The position numbers and the translations under genes are program-made. A model generated the notes under the pieces. The model was not told the DNA's origin. It did not search any database and saw nothing but the letters and a program-made list of their open reading frames with translations. Shown here in pieces: positions 10,925 to 19,459 of a stretch of 64,000 bases of DNA (within the stretch, counting starts at the first letter, position 1; each line of letters starts with the position of its first letter). Source of the DNA: Limnobacter sp. 130 (lineage in GTDB: Bacteria > Pseudomonadota > Gammaproteobacteria > Burkholderiales > Burkholderiaceae_B); NCBI RefSeq assembly GCF_902506325.1, contig NZ_LR732330.1:310001-374000 (forward strand). Reading direction: 5' to 3'.

Positions 10925-12882
10925 CGCATGTGCTCCATTTCAATTCGCTGCTGCAAACGGCGCCCCACCCGGAAACACTCTTTCAGTATGCGGCGGTCAA
11001 TGTTATCCAGCACATCGTAATTCACCACGTTGGGTTGATCCGGCAAATTGGGAACGGCCACGCCTTCATCAAGTTGTATGCGAAGGCGCATCATTTGCAA
11101 AAACTCAAAGGCACTAACCCAGGCGTCCCGGCGTTGTTCTTCCACACTTAAACGCTTGGCCACTGCCTCGAACCTGCGGCGCGTATTGACTTCATCAATA
11201 CCAAACACCAGCGAGAAGAAGCGTGCAGCATCTACAAACACCGCCGTACCCTGCTTTTTCAAGTCCAGTGTTCGAATGTCTTCGATCTCGGTTGTGTCAA
11301 TACTGCCGTGCCAATTCAATGGTGGGCGAAAACGCATGATGTTTTCAGCCAGAAGACGCAAGAATATGGTGGAGTCTTTGGCACGGGTCACGATGTAATC
11401 ACGAAGCGGTTGTGCCAACTCCTTGTTACCCGCCAAAGCACGAAGATCAAAAAAGATGTTCACGCGCAGCAGGTTCTCGGGGGTAGCCACGTCGATCCAT
11501 CGTGCAAATTTGTTTAACCACTCACCCGCTGTCATGCAGCAATCAGGGTTGCTGGCCATGATGTTGCCCTTGCACAATGGGTAACCGCACTGGTCAAGTG
11601 TTTGGTTTACTTCTTTGCCAAAAGCCAGCCAGCGTGGCCTGTCCACTTCGGGCTGATCGCTGACGAACAACAAGCCGTTGTCCTGGTCTGTGGCAATGGT
11701 TTGTTCCGAACGGCCTTCAGAGCCGAAACTGAGCCAACAGTAGCTGTTGGCATCAATGCCCATGCGGTTACCCACCACTTCAAGAATGCGCTCGGTGAGC
11801 ACATCGTTCAGGTGGCTGATCAATTCGGTCAGCTGTTTCGCAGCAATGCCCTGGCCCAGCAGGTTTTTGGCAAAACTGCGTATGTCGTTGGCGCAGGTGC
11901 GCAGCATTTCAGCGTCTTGGGCAGACCGAATGTTGCTGCTGATTTGCTTCAGCGACAAGCGCTGCATGGCAAAAATATCGCGCTCAGACACAATTCCACT
12001 TAATTTGCCATTGCGGGTTACTGGCACATGGCGTATGCCGAATCTGGACATTAACAAGGCGGCGTCTTGCGCAGAATTGCTCTCATCCAAGGTGTGCACA
12101 GGCGTATTCATGACCTCGGAAATTTGCGAGTTAAGCGGTTTTTGCGCCATGGCGACACGGGAGAGCACGTCTTGCCGGGTCAAAATTCCTTCAACCACCA
12201 TGGTCTCGCTCACAACGATCATGGAGCCGATTCGATGCTCATGCATCACTTCCAGCACCTGCTTCAGCGGGGTATTGGGCGAACATGAAAACGGCTCATG
12301 GCGGCACACATCCCTTAAGGGTTTCTCAAGGGTTTGCTCTGCCAGCGTTTGCGAAGAATAAGCGACCTGAATTGCCTTTCTTGAAAGGTCCAGAAACTGC
12401 ATGGTGCGCCGGGTCAGGTAATCGGAAAACACCGGGCTTTTGCGTGCCAGCGCCTGGACACCGTCGAAAGTGAACATCAGGCAAAAGGTGTCTTCGCGGG
12501 CACTGTAGGTGGCAGTTACAGCACGTTTGGCCAAAAAGGCGTTCACGGGAAACATTTCCCCGGCTTCATATTGAAACCCGGTAGAGGACAGGTCGGCCAA
12601 ACCCTTTCGGCCTACGGCTGAGCCTTTTTCAACATAGTAAAGAAACTGGGGAGGGCCGTCGTCGGGCCGCACAATTACTTCATTGGGCGCAAAGTAGGTT
12701 TCAGCACAACCATCAAGCAGGCAGTCCAGGTCGCGCGGCGGAATTTCACTAAACGGCGCGTATTTGACTAGTCTTTGCTTGATGTAGTCCAGCATTTGCC
12801 CAGAGGGGCTGGTACTGGATTGGGCTGATTCAGGAGCATTTACCCCCGAATCAGCCACAGAAGCGGCATTCGGTCGATTCAC
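10921..12882 (-). CDS. Cyclic-nucleotide-binding / CBS / DUF294 nucleotidyltransferase-like protein
   Basis: A 653-residue signalling-type protein with four parts: a cyclic-nucleotide-binding beta-barrel (about residues 40-160), a pair of CBS domains (about 205-325, including GILTRQDVLSRVAMA and GIVSERDIFAMQRLS), a DUF294 nucleotidyltransferase-like domain (about 345-490, with FGSEGRSEQ and the acidic DQDNG), and a DUF294 C-terminal helical domain. The domains suggest that it senses an adenine nucleotide or cyclic nucleotide and may nucleotidylate a target, as GlnD-like proteins do; the target is unknown. The GTG start has GGAGAG five to six bases upstream. It shares a four-base TTGA overlap with the downstream exonuclease gene. 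Confidence 0.88.
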   Translation of the reverse strand: MNRPNAASVADSGVNAPESAQSSTSPSGQMLDYIKQRLVKYAPFSEIPPRDLDCLLDGCAETYFAPNEVIVRPDDGPPQFLYYVEKGSAVGRKGLADLSSTGFQYEAGEMFPVNAFLAKRAVTATYSAREDTFCLMFTFDGVQALARKSPVFSDYLTRRTMQFLDLSRKAIQVAYSSQTLAEQTLEKPLRDVCRHEPFSCSPNTPLKQVLEVMHEHRIGSMIVVSETMVVEGILTRQDVLSRVAMAQKPLNSQISEVMNTPVHTLDESNSAQDAALLMSRFGIRHVPVTRNGKLSGIVSERDIFAMQRLSLKQISSNIRSAQDAEMLRTCANDIRSFAKNLLGQGIAAKQLTELISHLNDVLTERILEVVGNRMGIDANSYCWLSFGSEGRSEQTIATDQDNGLLFVSDQPEVDRPRWLAFGKEVNQTLDQCGYPLCKGNIMASNPDCCMTAGEWLNKFARWIDVATPENLLRVNIFFDLRALAGNKELAQPLRDYIVTRAKDSTIFLRLLAENIMRFRPPLNWHGSIDTTEIEDIRTLDLKKQGTAVFVDAARFFSLVFGIDEVNTRRRFEAVAKRLSVEEQRRDAWVSAFEFLQMMRLRIQLDEGVAVPNLPDQPNVVNYDVLDNIDRRILKECFRVGRRLQQRIEMEHMR

Positions 12883-12913
12883 AGTCTCTCCATTTGCTGG
12901 GCTAAATGGTTTT

Positions 12914-12919
12914 TATAAT
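12914..12919 (+). promoter_or_regulatory. Perfect -10 hexamer ahead of the YkgJ-like gene
   Basis: TATAAT occurs on the plus strand in the 180-base region between the divergent DUF294 and YkgJ-like genes. No good -35 box is found 16-18 bases upstream, so this is only a candidate. Nothing else stands out in this intergenic region. Confidence 0.22.
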
Positions 12920-13062
12920 GGTTTTCCCTATTGTAGCCTCAGCACCTTACAAAAAGCTTGTTTCTTCCAAACGACGCGCCCTGAAAATAGTGCTTGCTTT
13001 GCGCCAGAGGCAGGAATATATTCGCGCAACTCCCCCGATGGCTGTCTTTTTCCGAGGTTAAA

Positions 13063-13506
13063 TTGCAGTCAAATCCCACCACTATTATTGTCGACGGCGC
13101 AGGCGTTGAAGCCCTGTGCCAAAGCTGCGGCGTATGCTGCTCAACCTTCAGAATCAGCTTTTACTGGGGAGAGACCACGGCGGCCGAAGGCGGTGTGGTG
13201 CCAGTGGAAATGACCGAGCAAATGAACCTGTACCGCAGCTGCATGAAGGGAAGCTCACAGAGCAAGCCACGTTGCATTGCACTGGCGGGCAATATTGGTG
13301 AGTCAGTCAACTGCACCATTTACGAGAATCGCCCTTCCCCTTGTCGGGAATACGATGTGTTCAATGCACAAGGCGAGTTAAATCCCCGATGCAACCAGGC
13401 ACGCGCCCAGCACGGTCTTGCACCGCTGGATGTACGTTACGTGCCGGTGGTTGGTGTGCCGGATCACATCACCCTGCCAACGCCTGAAATCAATACAGGT
13501 CTTTAA
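13063..13506 (+). CDS. YkgJ family cysteine-cluster protein
   Basis: About 147 residues from the start chosen. The family Cys pattern is visible: CQSCGVCC near the N-terminus, then single Cys residues in PRCIALAG, NCTIYENRPSPCREYDVF and PRCNQ, spaced as in YkgJ-type proteins that are presumed to bind zinc or an iron-sulphur cluster. Function is unknown. The longest frame begins at a TTG at 12994, but the next in-frame TTG at 13063 has GAGG five bases upstream and starts right before the conserved part, so I prefer it. The stop codon abuts the end of the convergent pxpA gene with no gap. Confidence 0.8.
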   Translation: MQSNPTTIIVDGAGVEALCQSCGVCCSTFRISFYWGETTAAEGGVVPVEMTEQMNLYRSCMKGSSQSKPRCIALAGNIGESVNCTIYENRPSPCREYDVFNAQGELNPRCNQARAQHGLAPLDVRYVPVVGVPDHITLPTPEINTGL

Positions 13507-14241
13507 TCAGTCAGCACCATTGAACATGTCTTGATCGTGCTCTGTTAACGCAGCGCGAACCGCCTGTGCATTTTCCACTGCCTGGGGGCTGTCGCCGTGC
13601 ACACACAAAGTTTGAGCCACGACAACACGGCTCGAACCATCCAGACATGGCAATGGACCACCTCGTATCATCAAGGCAGCCTGGGCCTTGACCTGAACCG
13701 GGTCATGTAGCAAAGCACCCGGGTGACTTCTCAGTGCCAGCGTACCGTTGCCCAAGTAAGCCCGATCGGGAAAAGCCTCCTCGATCACCTGAATGCCCGC
13801 AGAGCGCGCCCAAGCAACCAGGGGGCTTTCTGCCAGGGCCAGCATTTTAAGGTGCGGAAATGCATGGGCCAGCTTGATCAGTATTTCTGCCTCGGCGGGT
13901 TGAACCGCGGCATCGTTATACAGCTGCCCATGGGACTTGAAATGCGAGCTGGTACAGCCCATTTTTGCGGCGATGTTTTCAAACAACTCCATTTGTTGCT
14001 TCAGCTCGTTCAGTAGCACGGCGGGTGAAATTTCAGGCTTCTGGCGCCCAAAACCTGCGCGATCCGGGTAACTGGGGTGCGCGCCCACCTCCACATCATG
14101 CTCAAGCGCCAAGGCACACGCCTGGCGAATACTTTGCTCGTCACCCGCATGGCCGCCACAGGCAATATTGGCCCAATCAATAACATTGAACATGGTTTCA
14201 TCGTGGGCACCACCTTCACCCAAATCTGCATTAATCCACAT
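13507..14241 (-). CDS. pxpA: 5-oxoprolinase subunit A (LamB/YcsF family)
   Basis: About 244 residues from the start chosen, the family's usual length. It begins MWINADLGEGGAHDE, the diagnostic N-terminus of PxpA, followed by NIACGGHAGDE and the GAHPSYPDRAGFGR motif. With PxpB and PxpC it forms the ATP-dependent bacterial 5-oxoprolinase that opens pyroglutamate to glutamate. A longer frame reaches 14334, but the ATG at 14239-14241 has GAGG nine bases upstream and matches the family start. It overlaps the end of pxpC by 11 bases; the order on the minus strand is pxpB-pxpC-pxpA. Confidence 0.92.
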   Translation of the reverse strand: MWINADLGEGGAHDETMFNVIDWANIACGGHAGDEQSIRQACALALEHDVEVGAHPSYPDRAGFGRQKPEISPAVLLNELKQQMELFENIAAKMGCTSSHFKSHGQLYNDAAVQPAEAEILIKLAHAFPHLKMLALAESPLVAWARSAGIQVIEEAFPDRAYLGNGTLALRSHPGALLHDPVQVKAQAALMIRGGPLPCLDGSSRVVVAQTLCVHGDSPQAVENAQAVRAALTEHDQDMFNGAD

Positions 14242-15205
14242 TTGTGTTTGCCTCGTTACATTCAATTTCGTGCCTGTAACGCCTGCACTCCTGTTCATGC
14301 CTGGACTGCAGGCGCAACGCTTGCTCTTCATCAACCAATACCCAATTTACGCTTTCCCCCGATCCCAGTTGCGACAATTTCCAAAGATCGCAAGACAGCA
14401 CGCTGCCAAGGCGGGGGTAACCACCGGTGACTTGCGCTTCGCACAACAGCACCACCGCCTGCCCGCTGGGCGTCAACTGCACGACACCAGGGTGAACCGC
14501 ATGTGAGCGCAAGGACACCGCGTGCTTCAGGGACAAAGGCGATTCAGCCCCCTCCAAACGATACCCCATTCGACTGCTTAGCATGCCCAGAGTGAAAAAC
14601 TGGTGGACAAGCAGGTCTTGAGAATTTTCACTGAGCTCAAAAAATTCCGGGCCTGGCAGTAAATGAAGCCCCAGTCGGGTTGAATGTTCAGCGCGGGCCA
14701 ATGGCATGGCCAAACGAATTCCGGGCCGTATGCTGGTGGTGAACTGTCGGGCAAAATGCAGTTCATCCCCAACCTGCAAGGCCCTGCCCTGAAAGCCCCC
14801 AAAACCTGCTGCAAGGCAGGTGCTGCGAGAGCCCATGAGTTCCGGCACATCGACGCCGCCCTGCACGCACAAAAGGTTCCAAAAGCCCAAGTGCGGCGGC
14901 CTTGTTCGCAACAAGTCGCCTTCCTGCAGATCCACCATTTGACCGCACAGCAAGGACTTTCCATTTAAACAGGCTTGTGCACCACGGTTTGCAAACAGCA
15001 CCCGGCATGGTTTGGCACACACAAAATCGAATTGCCCCATCAGCTCCAGGCAAGCAGCATTGTCTGGATTGCCCAGCGCAAGGTTGCCCAGGCGGAAGGA
15101 AAACCCATCGAGCACGCCCCCAATAGGCACACCCTCATGTTGGTAGCCCCAACGACCCGAATCGCTGACAATGCCCTGCCCCTGCGCCCTGACGATTTTA
15201 AGCAT
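14231..15205 (-). CDS. pxpC: 5-oxoprolinase subunit C (biotin-dependent carboxyltransferase-like)
   Basis: About 324 residues from the start chosen. The N-terminus MLKIVRAQGQGIVSDSGR and the following YQHEGVPIGGVLDGFSF are typical of the allophanate-hydrolase-subunit-2/PxpC family; the middle NPDNAACLELMG is also conserved. The long frame upstream to 15451 is Cys- and Trp-rich and overlaps pxpB deeply, so it was rejected; the ATG at 15203-15205 overlaps the pxpB stop by eight bases, consistent with translational coupling. Together with PxpA and PxpB it converts 5-oxoproline to glutamate using ATP. The older name is urea amidolyase-related protein. Confidence 0.92.
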   Translation of the reverse strand: MLKIVRAQGQGIVSDSGRWGYQHEGVPIGGVLDGFSFRLGNLALGNPDNAACLELMGQFDFVCAKPCRVLFANRGAQACLNGKSLLCGQMVDLQEGDLLRTRPPHLGFWNLLCVQGGVDVPELMGSRSTCLAAGFGGFQGRALQVGDELHFARQFTTSIRPGIRLAMPLARAEHSTRLGLHLLPGPEFFELSENSQDLLVHQFFTLGMLSSRMGYRLEGAESPLSLKHAVSLRSHAVHPGVVQLTPSGQAVVLLCEAQVTGGYPRLGSVLSCDLWKLSQLGSGESVNWVLVDEEQALRLQSRHEQECRRYRHEIECNEANTNVD

Positions 15206-15899
15206 GATCAGCCCGAATGAATTGCACGGTGTCACCGGCCTTGAAAAGTGACTGCCCTTCCTGCCCTGTGATCTCAGGATCAAAAAGCACCTGCTCCACA
15301 TGCCCCAACAAATGCCACCCACCGGGACTTTCCCAAGGATACACAGCGCAATAATGTGCGCCAATTGCCAATGTGCCTGCTGGCACGCGCGGGCGCGGCG
15401 TGTCCCGGCGCGCAAACTGAAGCTGCTTGGGCAAACCTGTGAGGTAAGCAAAGCCGGGTAAAAAACCCAAAAACTGAACAGTGTATGTGGCGCTGCTGTG
15501 CAGCTCGATAAGGGCTTCAGGACTTAGTTCTGTTTTGGTGGCCAACCATTGAAGGTCTTGCCCGGCGACACCGCCATAGTTCACGAGAATTCGATGCTGG
15601 CTTCCCGACTTGACCAAGTTCTTCGTACTTTTCGTCAGTTCAGAAACGAGCCGATCAAGTTGCTCCAGTATGGATTTGCCTTGCGAATTGGAAAGAATTG
15701 AATTGGTAAACAACACGGTGATTGATTGATCGGCCTGAACACATTGAAATGCGGACCAAGCCAGAGAGTGCATTGATTCAATCAATTCCTGACGAAATGC
15801 GGTGAGTCGGGCAACAGAGACCTGATTCTCGCCAGGAGTTGACCCTGTGCCCCAGTCAATCTGAATTGCGCGATCGGAAAGAAGATAAACCCTGGGCAT
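15198..15899 (-). CDS. pxpB: 5-oxoprolinase subunit B (allophanate hydrolase subunit 1-like)
   Basis: A 233-residue protein starting MPRVYLLSDRAIQIDWG, with the PxpB/KipI core later: LGFLPGFAYLTGLP, then RRDTPRPRVPAGTLAIGA and a final YPWESPGGWHLLG. The last three are hallmarks of the carboxyltransferase domain subfamily 1. It forms the PxpBC heteromer of 5-oxoprolinase. It is the first gene of the pxpBCA cluster; the 88 bases upstream contain a bidirectional terminator hairpin, so its promoter must lie in the remaining 40 bases or transcription reads through from hsp20. Confidence 0.92.
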   Translation of the reverse strand: MPRVYLLSDRAIQIDWGTGSTPGENQVSVARLTAFRQELIESMHSLAWSAFQCVQADQSITVLFTNSILSNSQGKSILEQLDRLVSELTKSTKNLVKSGSQHRILVNYGGVAGQDLQWLATKTELSPEALIELHSSATYTVQFLGFLPGFAYLTGLPKQLQFARRDTPRPRVPAGTLAIGAHYCAVYPWESPGGWHLLGHVEQVLFDPEITGQEGQSLFKAGDTVQFIRADHA

Positions 15900-15942
15900 G
15901 CGTGCTCGACAAAATTGAACATAATGCCTTTAGTTTAAACAC

Positions 15943-15969
15943 AAAAAAAGCAGCCAACGGCTGCTTTTT
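15943..15969. terminator. Bidirectional intrinsic terminator between hsp20 and pxpB
   Basis: The hairpin AGCAGCC-AAC-GGCTGCT is flanked by a run of A on the left and a run of T on the right, so both strands give a GC stem followed by U residues. It lies about 20 bases after the hsp20 stop codon on the minus strand and is the natural end of the hsp20 transcript. Confidence 0.8.
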
Positions 15970-15987
15970 CGGGATGAACTACACAGC

Positions 15988-16452
15988 TTACGCTGCGGCC
16001 TGTTTGCCTTCGCTGGAATCAATGGTTCGAAGGTCGGTGTCACCAATCGGAATTCTGCGCACTTTCATTTGTTCTGGGATCACCTTGCGCAACTCGACGA
16101 CCAACAAACCATTTTTCAAATTTGCGCCATCCACTTGCACGTAGTCTGCCAGGTTGAATTTGCGCTCGAAACTGCGGAATGCAATGCCTTTGTGCAGGTA
16201 CTGTTTGCCCTCTTCGTCAGCTTTGCGGCCACGCACTGTCAGCACGCCGCGCTCCACTTCCAGTTCAAGCTCTTTTTCCTCGAAACCAGCCACTGCCACG
16301 CTGATTTGATAGCGGTTTTCTTCCAGTGCTTCAATGTTGTAGGGAGGATAGCCGGTTGAGGTATCGGCACGCATTGCAGCATCCAGAATAGTGGCCATGC
16401 GGTCAAAACCGATGGTGCTGCGGTACAAAGGGGTAAGGTCGATTGTTGCCAT
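15988..16452 (-). CDS. Small heat-shock protein, Hsp20/alpha-crystallin family (IbpA-like)
   Basis: A 154-residue chaperone that holds unfolding proteins in large oligomers. The N-terminus LTPLYRSTIGFDRM and TGYPPYNIE resemble IbpA; the alpha-crystallin domain follows (about residues 35-125) with VAVAGFEEKELELEV and the family's GIAFRSFERKFNLAD; the C-terminal tail has the RRIPI segment (the I-X-I/V anchor). The ATG has AGGAGA about seven bases upstream. A heat-shock-type promoter and a leader hairpin lie upstream, and a clean terminator lies downstream, so it is a single-gene unit. Confidence 0.93.
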   Translation of the reverse strand: MATIDLTPLYRSTIGFDRMATILDAAMRADTSTGYPPYNIEALEENRYQISVAVAGFEEKELELEVERGVLTVRGRKADEEGKQYLHKGIAFRSFERKFNLADYVQVDGANLKNGLLVVELRKVIPEQMKVRRIPIGDTDLRTIDSSEGKQAAA

Positions 16453-16497
16453 GATTCATTCTCCTGAGAAGCAAAAAATCAGTTATTCAAAATGTGC

Positions 16498-16521
16498 GGA
16501 AACTCTCACAGAGACATTTCC
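16498..16521 (-). other. Leader hairpin of hsp20, possible thermosensor part
   Basis: In the predicted 5' leader the RNA can fold GGAAA-UGU-CUCU-GUG-AGAG-UUUCC, a nine-pair stem with a three-base bulge close to the expected 5' end. Small heat-shock genes often carry RNA thermometers, but here I cannot show that the ribosome binding site is paired, so thermosensing is only a possibility. Confidence 0.35.
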
Positions 16522-16531
16522 CACACCACTG

Positions 16532-16559
16532 ATTTATGAGCCACCCAGACAATTTCAAG
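16532..16559 (-). promoter_or_regulatory. Predicted sigma-32 (RpoH) promoter of hsp20
   Basis: On the minus strand CTTGAAA (16553-16559) is followed after 12 bases by CTCATAAAT (16532-16540). The first box is a perfect match to the heat-shock -35 element and the second is close to CCCCATNT, with permitted spacing. The start of transcription would be about 70 bases before the hsp20 ATG. Confidence 0.7.
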
Positions 16560-16577
16560 GTCTTTTATTAAAAAATT

Positions 16578-17015
16578 TCAGCTCGAAAAAAGATCACCAT
16601 TGACGTAAAACCATTGCCCGTTTTCCTGCACAAAACGGCTGCGCTCATGCAAGCGACTGGCTGGCCCGCTGTGGGGCTTGTAACGGGCAACAAACTCCAC
16701 TTCCGCATGTTTGCCTTGTGGCCAGTGCCCCTTTACATTCAGGCCCAGCCATTGGCCTTGCGCAAGCTCCTGTTGTAAATCAAGCTGGTTTGGTCGGGTA
16801 CTGGCATGCCAGGTCGACAACACGTAGTCGCTTAAACCCATGGCATAGGCGCTGTACCGTGAACGCATCAGGGCCTCTGCAGTAGGGGGCAATGCCACGT
16901 TGATGTGAAAAGGTTCACAGCAGCTTGCATAGGAACCCTTGCCGCAGGGGCACAGCAGTGATTTATTTTTTTGGACCATGTAGGGCAAAGCCGGTGAACT
17001 GTGCAGATTTTTCAT
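16578..17015 (-). CDS. YchJ family protein (UPF0225)
   Basis: About 145 residues from the start chosen. The N-terminal Cys-rich segment LLCPCGKGSYASCC resembles a SEC-C-like zinc motif, followed by the conserved ALMRSRYSAYAMGLSDYVLSTW and, near the end, RFVQENGQWFYVNGD. These are the marks of the YchJ family, whose role is unknown. Possible starts are TTG at 17045, ATG at 17015 and ATG at 16979; none has a clear ribosome binding site and I chose the middle one by length. It is followed by the hsp20 promoter and is divergent from the amidase gene. Confidence 0.78.
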   Translation of the reverse strand: MKNLHSSPALPYMVQKNKSLLCPCGKGSYASCCEPFHINVALPPTAEALMRSRYSAYAMGLSDYVLSTWHASTRPNQLDLQQELAQGQWLGLNVKGHWPQGKHAEVEFVARYKPHSGPASRLHERSRFVQENGQWFYVNGDLFSS

Positions 17016-17070
17016 TTTAGACTGAAGCCAGAGACAGCCAACCAAAAACCAACAACAATGACCACTAACA

Positions 17071-18498
17071 ATGACAACTAAGCCTTCACAAGTGCATGCG
17101 TTTAACCATGCCGACGCTTTGGGCCATCACGATGCAGTGGCCCTGGCCGCGCAACTTCAACGCGGAGAAACCAGTGCAACTGCACTGGTGCAAGCCGCTT
17201 ACCACCGGCTGGAGCAAGTCAACCCGGCGCTACACGCCACGGTGTGCCTTCAGGAAGAAGCTGCGCTGGCTCAGGCAAAATATTACGATGAGCTTGGAAA
17301 CTTCAGGGCATTTCAGGGCATACCCGCTTTTTTGAAAGACAACCTGGATTTGCAAGGCTTGCCCACCCAGCACGGTTCAGCGGCCATGCCGGCGACTACC
17401 AAGAAACACACCAGCGCAGTGGCACAGCAAATCATCGACACGGGTGTGGTGCTGTTGGGTAAAACCAAGTTGCCCGAATTCGGGCTGACCGCCACCACCG
17501 AATACAGCAAAGCCGAGCCCGCGCACAACCCCTGGAATACAGGGCACAGCACAGGCGGATCATCGGGCGGTTCAGCCGCCTTGGTGGCTGCAGGTGTGGT
17601 TCCAATTGCGCATGCAAACGATGGCGGTGGCTCTATCCGCATTCCTGCAGCCTGTTGCGGGCTCGTGGGCTTGAAACCCAGCCGTGGACGCCTTGCCATG
17701 AATGAAATGGCGAAAAACCTGCCCATCAATATTGTTAGCGACGGGATTGTGTCGCGCAGCGTAAGGGACACTGCGGCGTTTTTCGCCTTGGCCGAAGAAC
17801 ACTACAAAAACCCCACCCTGCCACCATTGGGACACATTACGGCCCCAGGGCGCAAACGCCTGAAAATTGGCATGTTTACCCAGAAAATTTCAGGAAAGGA
17901 AACCGACACTGCCTGTGTAGTAGCTGTTCACAAAGCGGCCGCCTTGTGCGAAGAACTGGGCCATGAAGTGCAGGAAATTCAAATTCCGATCAATGCTCAG
18001 TTTGCAGATGATTTTTTACTTTACTGGGGCATGCTTGCCGCATCGATTTCACACCTGGGCAAGCTGGCAGTTGACCGGCACATGGACACCAGCAAGCTGG
18101 AACCACTCACCCACGGACTGGCCAGGCATTTCACCCGGAATTTACTGACCTTTCCTTTCGCGCTACGCAGGCTTTACCAATTTGAAGCGCAATACGCCAC
18201 CGCATTTGCAGACCTTGATGTACTACTTAGCCCCACACTTGGCCAGCCTGCGCCGCCCTTGGGTTATTTGGCGCTGGACTTGCCTTTTGATGAGGCCAGG
18301 GAAAGGTTGATTAACTTTGCGTCCTTCACAGCGGCACAAAACGTGGCAGGTGCACCGGCCATCAGTTTGCCCATGCACCACACCGTTGAAGGAATTCCGG
18401 TGGGAGTCCATTTTGCAGCGGCCATGGGTCATGAATTCCGATTAATTGAGCTTGCGCTGGAAATTGAGCAAGCCCAACCTTTCAAGATGCTGGCATGA
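17071..18498 (+). CDS. Amidase, amidase-signature family
   Basis: A 475-residue hydrolase of the Ser-cisSer-Lys amidase family. FLKDNLD gives Lys89, the GSSGGSA stretch holds the cis-Ser near residue 164, and GGGSIRIPA holds the nucleophile Ser188; all three are in place, so it should be active. The family hydrolyses carboxylic amides, including cyclic-dimer and aryl amides; I cannot name the substrate. A seven-codon reading frame beginning ATG at 17057 runs into the amidase start in another frame and could affect translation. The end overlaps the convergent alpha/beta hydrolase gene by 17 bases. Confidence 0.9.
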   Translation: MTTKPSQVHAFNHADALGHHDAVALAAQLQRGETSATALVQAAYHRLEQVNPALHATVCLQEEAALAQAKYYDELGNFRAFQGIPAFLKDNLDLQGLPTQHGSAAMPATTKKHTSAVAQQIIDTGVVLLGKTKLPEFGLTATTEYSKAEPAHNPWNTGHSTGGSSGGSAALVAAGVVPIAHANDGGGSIRIPAACCGLVGLKPSRGRLAMNEMAKNLPINIVSDGIVSRSVRDTAAFFALAEEHYKNPTLPPLGHITAPGRKRLKIGMFTQKISGKETDTACVVAVHKAAALCEELGHEVQEIQIPINAQFADDFLLYWGMLAASISHLGKLAVDRHMDTSKLEPLTHGLARHFTRNLLTFPFALRRLYQFEAQYATAFADLDVLLSPTLGQPAPPLGYLALDLPFDEARERLINFASFTAAQNVAGAPAISLPMHHTVEGIPVGVHFAAAMGHEFRLIELALEIEQAQPFKMLA

Positions 18499-19360
18499 AT
18501 TCCAGATGGGCTTTGTAAACCAGCGAGGCCCTGTCTACCATGGGGCAATGCCCCGTATTTTCTAGCAACAGATCAACAATTTCAGGCTTGATCTGTTTCA
18601 ACACAGCCAGCCCGCCGGGGTGCACCAGTTGATCCGAATCGCCCCAAACCACCATCAGGGGCACGGTGGTTTTTTCTACCATCTCATTCAAACTTACATT
18701 GGCATCGGGATTCACAAATTCCATGAACACCCGGTCAAGCAGCGATTTGTTTTTGATCGACATACGCCCGAAGTATTTGCGCATAAAGCCAGGCATGGGT
18801 GGTGCCTTGCCATTGAAACAAAGGCCAACCACCTTTTCATATTCTTCAAAATTGCTGGGAGCAAGAATGATTTTTCCCTCATCTGCGAATGCGCGCCCAA
18901 TGGCAGTGTGTTCAGCACCCTTCACGCCTGCCGGGTTGAGCAAACAGGCGCTCAACACTCTGTTTTCAAAGTTGGCTGCCAGTGTGCCCGCCAAATAGCC
19001 GCCCATGGAATTGCCCATCACATGGAAATTCTTGACCCCCACGGCATCAAGCCAACGCACAACCCGGTCAGCCTGCTCTGCAATATTGAATCGTGCATTG
19101 CTGGGCCGGTCTGATTCACCAAAACCGATCAGGTCGGGAATCCATACGGTGTAATGGCGCATCAATCGCGGGGCAAGTGCCAGCCAGTTTTCCTTGTTGG
19201 CGCCAAAGCCGTGTACCAGCACCATGTCGGGCCCTTGCCCGCCCTTGAAGAATACGGTGCGCCCGTCTACGGTGTTGATGCTGCTCTTGACCAAGCCCAT
19301 TTGCTTGCATTTGGAGTCGATCAATCGGCGGCAAAGCCAGTTCATAAACGCATTACTCAT
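18482..19360 (-). CDS. Alpha/beta hydrolase
   Basis: About 292 residues from the start chosen. It has the classical order of the fold: oxyanion region VLVHGFGANKENW, nucleophile elbow GNSMGG (Ser118), acid in VVWGDSDQLVHP, and His in NTGHCPMVDR. The type is close to lipases/esterases and C-C bond hydrolases of the MhpC kind; the substrate is unknown. A longer frame starts 19 codons earlier, but the ATG at 19358-19360 has AGGTGAG seven bases upstream. The start faces flhD across a 194-base divergent region. Confidence 0.88.
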   Translation of the reverse strand: MSNAFMNWLCRRLIDSKCKQMGLVKSSINTVDGRTVFFKGGQGPDMVLVHGFGANKENWLALAPRLMRHYTVWIPDLIGFGESDRPSNARFNIAEQADRVVRWLDAVGVKNFHVMGNSMGGYLAGTLAANFENRVLSACLLNPAGVKGAEHTAIGRAFADEGKIILAPSNFEEYEKVVGLCFNGKAPPMPGFMRKYFGRMSIKNKSLLDRVFMEFVNPDANVSLNEMVEKTTVPLMVVWGDSDQLVHPGGLAVLKQIKPEIVDLLLENTGHCPMVDRASLVYKAHLEFMPAS

Positions 19361-19459
19361 TGTTGTCTCACCTGTCGTGTTGTCTGGTTTTTTCTTACAG
19401 CATCCAAAGCCGCTCACTGATCTCGCTTACAGCAAATGGATGGCTTAGTTTTTTTCGTG

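Noticed and set aside
14335-15451. N-terminal extensions of pxpA and pxpC
   Set aside because: The extra residues are Cys-, Trp- or Arg-rich, do not fit the families, and overlap upstream genes deeply; internal ATGs match the conserved N-termini.
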